This document shows, one piece after another, positions 30,300 through 34,880 of a stretch of DNA of 34,880 nt (its first letter is position 1; every line of letters starts with the position of its first letter). The notes beneath the pieces were generated by a model that was not told the DNA's origin, searched no databases, and was given only the letters and a program-made list of their open reading frames with translations. The DNA comes from Polysphondylium violaceum. Its lineage: Eukaryota > Evosea > Eumycetozoa > Dictyosteliales > Dictyosteliaceae. A program made the translations under genes and the position numbers. The DNA lies in the NCBI GenBank assembly GCA_000277445.1, contig AJWJ01000238.1:1-34880 (forward strand), in the 5' to 3' direction.

Positions 30300-30657
30300 T
30301 CCTTTGTAAACTATGTATATATATAGTCGTGGTCTAGTTTATTCCTAAAAAGTAATATAAATCAAAATCATATGTAAATTTCCGGATGATGGGGAAGTTA
30401 AACTGTTCAAAAAAAAAATTGAAAAAAAAATTGAAAAAAATTCAAAAAAATTAAAATTTGAAAAATCCTATCCAATCAATTTCGCGAAAGATCATCATAA
30501 TCCATATGTTTGTGTTAAATTGGTTAAGTTGGGAGAATGTGTTCATTTTTTTTATTTGTGTCAATGATGTACTATATATTAGTAATATTGATCTATTTTA
30601 TCTATAAAAATTTCTATATCGGAAAATCTAGACAGGAGAGATTATTATTTTGAATAA
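30300..30657. other. Intergenic region upstream of kmo
   Basis: A 358-bp AT-rich gap: kmo promoter at the left side, 3' flank of the transporter gene at the right. Poly(A)/A-rich tracts at 30409-30465. Apart from the palindrome listed separately I see nothing coding. Confidence 0.6.
30480..30489. promoter_or_regulatory. TTTCGCGAAA palindrome, possible E2F-type site
   Basis: A perfect 10-bp palindrome with two CpG in a region that is otherwise nearly all A/T. It matches the core of E2F/DP sites (TTTSGCGC, TTTCGCGAAA). It lies 181 nt upstream of the kmo start and 169 nt past the end of the SLC35F-like gene, so kmo is the likely target if it is functional. Binding is unproven. Confidence 0.35.
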
Positions 30658-32167
30658 TTAATTATTTCTTGAATTACCTTGGATCTCTTTTTCTTGTTTT
30701 TCAATTTCTTCTTTTTCTTGCTTTTCACGAGCTTCGGTGGCATACTTGTTTTCTACCCAGAGGGTGACAACAAAACCAACGACAATCAATACATAGCCTG
30801 GGATGGCGGTGAGTGGGAATGGTTGACGTCTAAATGTTACATCGGCAAAAAGAGTGGCGGGAATAGACATCAACTCACCAGATCTGATAAATAGTGGAGA
30901 TGTAACAGTCAGCCCCCAAGCAATTAAATACATTAATGCAAAACTAATAAAACCAACAAGTACAATAAGTCCCGCTGTTTTAGGATCGGGTACACCCAAT
31001 CGTTCAACGTTGGTAAAATTAAGAATAATCAGAATTGGAATACCTGCAATTAAATTGAAAAAACCAGCCAATGCCAAATAGGTATTCATAACAGTTCTAT
31101 TTGCTTCACCAAAGAATTTGGCTGTTAACACTTCATAAAATGCCCAACAGACTGCACATATCAACATTAATACTATTAAAATGATTAAATGTTAGAATCT
31201 TTTTGAAAATTTAATGAAATAATAAATAAAACATACTAATACCAAGAGTTGCTTGTGGATAATCATTTGCTTCACCTTTGGATGTACTATCAGCAAGAGT
31301 TATTCCAACAACACCACCAATAAATAATACAACTGGAATAGTTTTTAAAATGGTGATTTTTTCCTTTAAAATAATAATTGAAAATATAAATACAAAGACG
31401 GTGGCGGATTCTTAAGAACAAATTTTAATTAGTATTTTTTTTTTTTGTTGCTATTTTTATTATTAGTAATAATACATACGAAATAATACAGTGGCAAGAC
31501 TAACTTCACATAATGGTAAAGCTCTCATCATTAAATATGTTGAACCAACTAATAAAAATGCCATAAAAATTGAAAGCAAAGTTGTTTTTTTCAAAGAAAT
31601 TCCTTTTCTAATTTCTTTCCCCTCTTGGTCAAAACTTACTTCCACTTGGAATTGTTGTTTATAATAGACCCAAAGAGAATCTGGTATATCTTGTTGACCA
31701 TCATCATTATTAATATACTGATATCCACTTTTTTCTTTTTTAGCTCTAGCTTCTTTTAAATCACTTGCCAACATGCCCAATTCGATTGGAAATGAAAATA
31801 TTAAATACAAAGTATTAAAGAAATCTTTTAAATTTAAATTAATATCACCTATCTCTGAATATTATATATTATATACATACTAAACATATATGGCTTTGGA
31901 TAAGCATCCAATAAACTTTGACTCATTTCAGAAATGGTGGCCATTAAAACTGCAATTGCAATAACTATAAAAAAACTTAGAAACCTTTTAAAGAATCCAG
32001 GTTTTTCTTTAACTGGTACCAACGGTAATTGTTCATCTTTTAATCTAATAATTGGTGTAGTTTCATTGATGTCTAAATAATTATTAATTAATAACTGTAT
32101 GATATTTATCCTTGTTTTTATTAATATCCCACATACCTTGATCATCATATTTATCATTTTCAATCAT
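30658..32167 (-). CDS. Drug/metabolite transporter superfamily protein (SLC35F-like)
   Basis: Five exons: 32167-32137, 32072-31881, 31854-31480, 31410-31237 and 31172-30658. All four introns (64, 26, 69 and 64 nt) are in phase 1; 428 residues. The 26-nt intron 2 is very short, so that junction is the least sure. About ten membrane segments are visible, such as FFIVIAIAVLMATIS, LYLIFSFPIELGML, SIFMAFLLVGSTYLMM, ATVFVFIFSIIILKE, TIPVVLFIGGVVGIT, LMLICAVCWAFYEVL, FFNLIAGIPILIIL, AGLIVLVGFISFALMYLIA and IPGYVLIVVGFVVTLWV. The Y-L-MMRALPLCEVSLATVLFQSATVF junction is the EamA-type repeat motif seen in SLC35F3/F4/F5 proteins. A charged loop (about 31640-31760) follows segment 2, and the tail is Lys/Glu-rich. 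Family members carry nucleotide sugars, thiamine or unknown substrates; the substrate here is unknown. Confidence 0.85.
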
Positions 32168-32960
32168 GGTAACATTACAATATTTTTATTTTATTAAATA
32201 AAAATGAATGTTTTTTGGTATAAAGTAATAGTATAGATCTCACCACACAATGATACAAATAGATGGAAGGAAGTGTTTTGTAAATCTATTTTAAAATAAA
32301 TGATAATACATTTTGCCAGAATCTGCTTTTATATTGGGATGCTTTGCTATATCCAAATGGAAACCAAACAGAGTGAGATGTCACCCCTAATATTACTCCT
32401 TTATTTTAAAATTTTTACTAAAATTTATCATTTTTCCAATTATAGATCTCCTCGCATCAACCAAAATCATGCAAATTTGCAAATTTTATTTTTTTTGATT
32501 TTTTTTATAATTTTTCAGTATTTTCAACACCTCACATAGAAGGTTGATATCCACAAAGTTGGTCGGATAGAAGGTTCCAACCGCATTGAATTGTGGTGGG
32601 TGGGGTAAAGATGGATGTCATAATAAAATCGATTCAACCTCATGTGTCTGCCAATACACCATACAACTGTCAATAATAATTTTATCCACCTTCCTATGAA
32701 AAATAATATTCGATTGAAATATTTCATCCTGGGCATCTTTCTAAAAATAAATTACAATCTTTTTATATTATTATCGTAGCAACTATACAAATAAATCCCA
32801 TCCCAATAATATAATAATTATAATAAATATTATTATTCAACCTACAAATATATTTTTTTTTTGTATTTTATTTGATTTTTTCACCAATTTCTCCCCAAGA
32901 TGAAAAAAAAAAAAATAAAAAAATTAATTAATTTTATGATCATATTCAGCAATAAATGAA
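32168..32960. other. Divergent intergenic region with possible hidden minus-strand exons
   Basis: A 793-bp gap between divergent genes, longer than its neighbours. Positions 32520-32745 are GC-richer than ordinary spacer and open on the minus strand (a 70-residue frame, 32736-32524, MPRMKYFNRILFFIG... ending TLWISTFYVRC), directly after an acceptor-like TTTTTAG. A second open minus-strand segment, 32386-32286 (VTSHSVWFPFGYSKASQY...), also starts after TTAG and ends in a stop. I could not join them with consistent donor and phase, so I do not call a gene. The rest is promoter-like A/T. Confidence 0.4.
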
Positions 32961-34679
32961 ATGAATCAATCACAGTTTAGCACTCTTACACAATCGACAG
33001 ATCAATCATATAGTTTGGCAAATAAACAGGGTGGTGCCAATGTAGACAATAGCGGTGAAGTTGTACCTCACCAATTCAACGATCCATCAAATAATAATAA
33101 CAACAACAACAATACCACCAACACTCCCTTTATCACTATACCCCAACATCAAATACACTATTGCTTGTTGACCAAAGATTCAATTGGAGATGATCCATCA
33201 TTTTCATTAAAAACAGTGTTATCAAGCTGTAATGAGATTCAAGAGGTAAACATAAAGTCATACATGTTGCCCAAATCGATAAAAAATATAATCTATCAAT
33301 CTGGTTCATTTGCTACTTTGGATGAATTTAATAATGATAATATTTCAATAGATGATTTATCATTACAACAACAATCCCCCACATCACCATCGTCGTCATT
33401 ATCACAAGATAAAAAGAAATTAATTACATCTATCTATTATACATTGATTGAAGTACCAATTGAGCATCAACAACAACAACAACAACAGCAGAAATATCAC
33501 CAACAAAAACAACAACAAAAACTACAAGAAGACGATAGCAGTAGCAACAGTAGTAGTGGTGATGTCGACAATGAATTAATTAAAAAACATAGATCAACGT
33601 TTTCAGAAGATTTGGAAAACTTGGATTTCTCATCAAACATACAAGATTTACTAGGTGAACAACAACATATTTTTACAAAAAAGTATTATCTTTGTCTATT
33701 GTGTGAATCAGAGTTGGAGTTAAATTTAGGTTTATTTCATTTAGAATTAAATGAATATTGTTTATCATTATCAAATTCAATTAAAGATTATAATAATAGT
33801 AATAATAGTAATAATAATAACAATAGTAATAACAATACATTACCAGTATCATTAAAAGATACATTATCAAATTGGTATAGTATTTGTATAAATTATATAT
33901 CAAGAGCAGTTGATTTATTAGGAAATAATTTACAATATGTATTGTATGCAGCACTTATTGGATCAAAGTTTAAAGTTTCAGGACCAAATCATTTATGCTT
34001 GGATATAATTAAATTTTTAAATACAATTGGTATAGTTAATTTAAAGAGTCAAATCATTCAACATGGTAGTAACAATAACAGTAATGTTACATATTTAGTT
34101 CAACCAGAGAATAATGATCAAATAGATATAATACCACCACAAAAGAAGGAAATATTATTGGTAAATATTGATGATGACGATGACAACGATATTGATAATA
34201 ATGGATTAAATGATGATTCAATATTTTCAATCTTTATTGAATTTAATAATAACATCAATACATTTAATATAAACACAAGTAAAAAAGGTATTTATTAGCT
34301 GTTTTGTACTCATTACCCATTATTATACATCTATTAATCACTTTACTTATTATATTATTATCATACTCTAGAAACCAATAATTTTTGTAAAAAATGGAGT
34401 TATAAATATATTGAAAAAAGTGGATATCCATTTATACTAAGAGCATTGTCTGAGGATATTAAACTAAAAGTGATTCAAGAATTAAATATGTTTAGAAGAA
34501 TGATTGATTTATCAAAACTAAACAACTATTTATTGTATAAATCATTTTGTTTTCTAACTTGTAATGACAACTCAAATATTCTTTTAGAGTTATTGATAAA
34601 GGATAATATTCAAGATTACAAAGAACTCCTTTTAGTCTTGAAGGATAAATTAGAAAAACATAATAGTAATAACAATTAA
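32961..34679 (+). CDS. Protein of unknown function with Asn/Gln tracts
   Basis: Exons 32961-34287 and 34372-34679 flank an 84-nt phase-1 intron (GTATTT...CTCTAG); 544 residues. I could not recognise a family. Folded-looking segments alternate with dictyostelid low complexity: HYCLLTKDSIGDDPSFSLKTVL, IKSYMLPKSIKNIIYQSGSF, KKLITSIYYTLIEVP, then a Gln-rich tract; KYYLCLLCESELELNLGLFHLE; WYSICINYISRAVDLLGNNLQYVLYAALIGSKFKVSG; and an exon-2 helical part WSYKYIEKSGYPFILRALSEDIKL...LLLVLKDKLEKH. There is no signal peptide or clear membrane helix, so it is probably cytosolic. The alternation of beta-like and helical blocks could hide a longin- or DENN-type scaffold, but this is a guess. The start follows an AAATGA-rich leader with a nearer out-of-frame ATG at 32956. 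Confidence 0.75.
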
Positions 34680-34808
34680 GTGTGTATTTGTAGATATATT
34701 TCAATACAAGATTTCAATAAATTATATTAATATATACCATGACATATAATATTATCAAAAACTTGTTTTCACTATCTATTATCCAAGAGAATTATGAATA
34801 TTTTGATT

Positions 34809-34880
34809 TTAATTTAAAAGTGGAGTCAAATCTTGTAAACTATTAACAAGCTTTGATTTAATAAATATAATACAAAGAAC
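34809..34880 (-). CDS. Possible C-terminal end of a gene running off the window
   Basis: The last 72 bases are open on the minus strand and end in TAA (34811-34809): VLCIIFIKSKLVNSLQDLTPLLN. The last 15 residues look protein-like, and an acceptor-like AAAG precedes LVNSLQDL. With only 23 codons visible nothing can be said about function. It would converge on the unknown-function gene ending at 34679. Confidence 0.25.
   Translation of the reverse strand, partial: VLCIIFIKSKLVNSLQDLTPLLN

Noticed and set aside
1-34880. Transposons, retroelements, virus-like elements or CRISPR arrays
   Set aside because: I looked for long terminal or inverted repeats, reverse transcriptase, integrase, transposase or capsid motifs and regularly spaced repeats and saw none.

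Overview
The window is AT-rich eukaryotic DNA that reads as a dictyostelid social amoeba. The evidence is very AT-rich intergenic DNA, short introns (about 55 to 110 nt) with GTATGT/GTAAGT donors and TAG acceptors, Asn and Gln homopolymers inside proteins, closely packed genes on both strands, and several tiny MTIF-type proteins with a 13-nt first exon, a gene style known from Dictyostelium. Coding codons are less extreme in AT than D. discoideum, so a different dictyostelid genus is plausible, but the species cannot be named from sequence alone.

Layout. 294-2429 (+) is a secreted GH65 glycosidase. It converges on three tandem minus-strand paralogues (2444-6725) for secreted, probably GPI-anchored proteins of unknown function; the middle copy carries an apparent frameshift. 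7272-9456 (+) is the four-exon U1 snRNP-associated splicing factor PRPF39. Next come a spliced micro-gene (9548-9822, -), a possible mini-ORF (10094-10210, +) and a small membrane protein resembling SMIM20/MITRAC7 (10452-10802, -). A structured, gene-free interval with a DUSE-like box follows (10860-11530) and is a good non-coding RNA candidate. ATG5 (11539-12682, -) is followed by two small MxIF/L proteins (13009-13215, -; 13928-14202, +), then a Ulp1/SENP-type SUMO protease with an apparent one-base frameshift in an A-run (14638-17578, +). After a 1.36-kb gap come a third spliced MTIF gene (18935-19256, +), a secreted formylglycine-generating-enzyme-like protein (19404-20801, -), a UBR-box/RING E3 ligase (21384-26139, -) and a divergently transcribed SNAPIN/BLOC-1 subunit (26309-27006, +). 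A mitochondrial class I release factor (27382-28781, +) converges on kynurenine 3-monooxygenase (28823-30299, -). The window ends with a five-exon drug/metabolite-transporter (SLC35F-like) gene (30658-32167, -), a two-exon gene of unknown function (32961-34679, +) and possibly the end of another minus-strand gene at the right edge.

The genes do not form a pathway. The content is a mixture of core cell biology (splicing, autophagy, SUMO and ubiquitin systems, lysosome-related trafficking, mitochondrial translation, tryptophan catabolism) with lineage-specific families (the surface-protein trio and the micro-proteins). No transposon, retroelement, tRNA, rRNA or CRISPR array was recognised. Exon boundaries below were worked out by hand from splice signals, frame continuity and family alignment from memory; no database search was possible.
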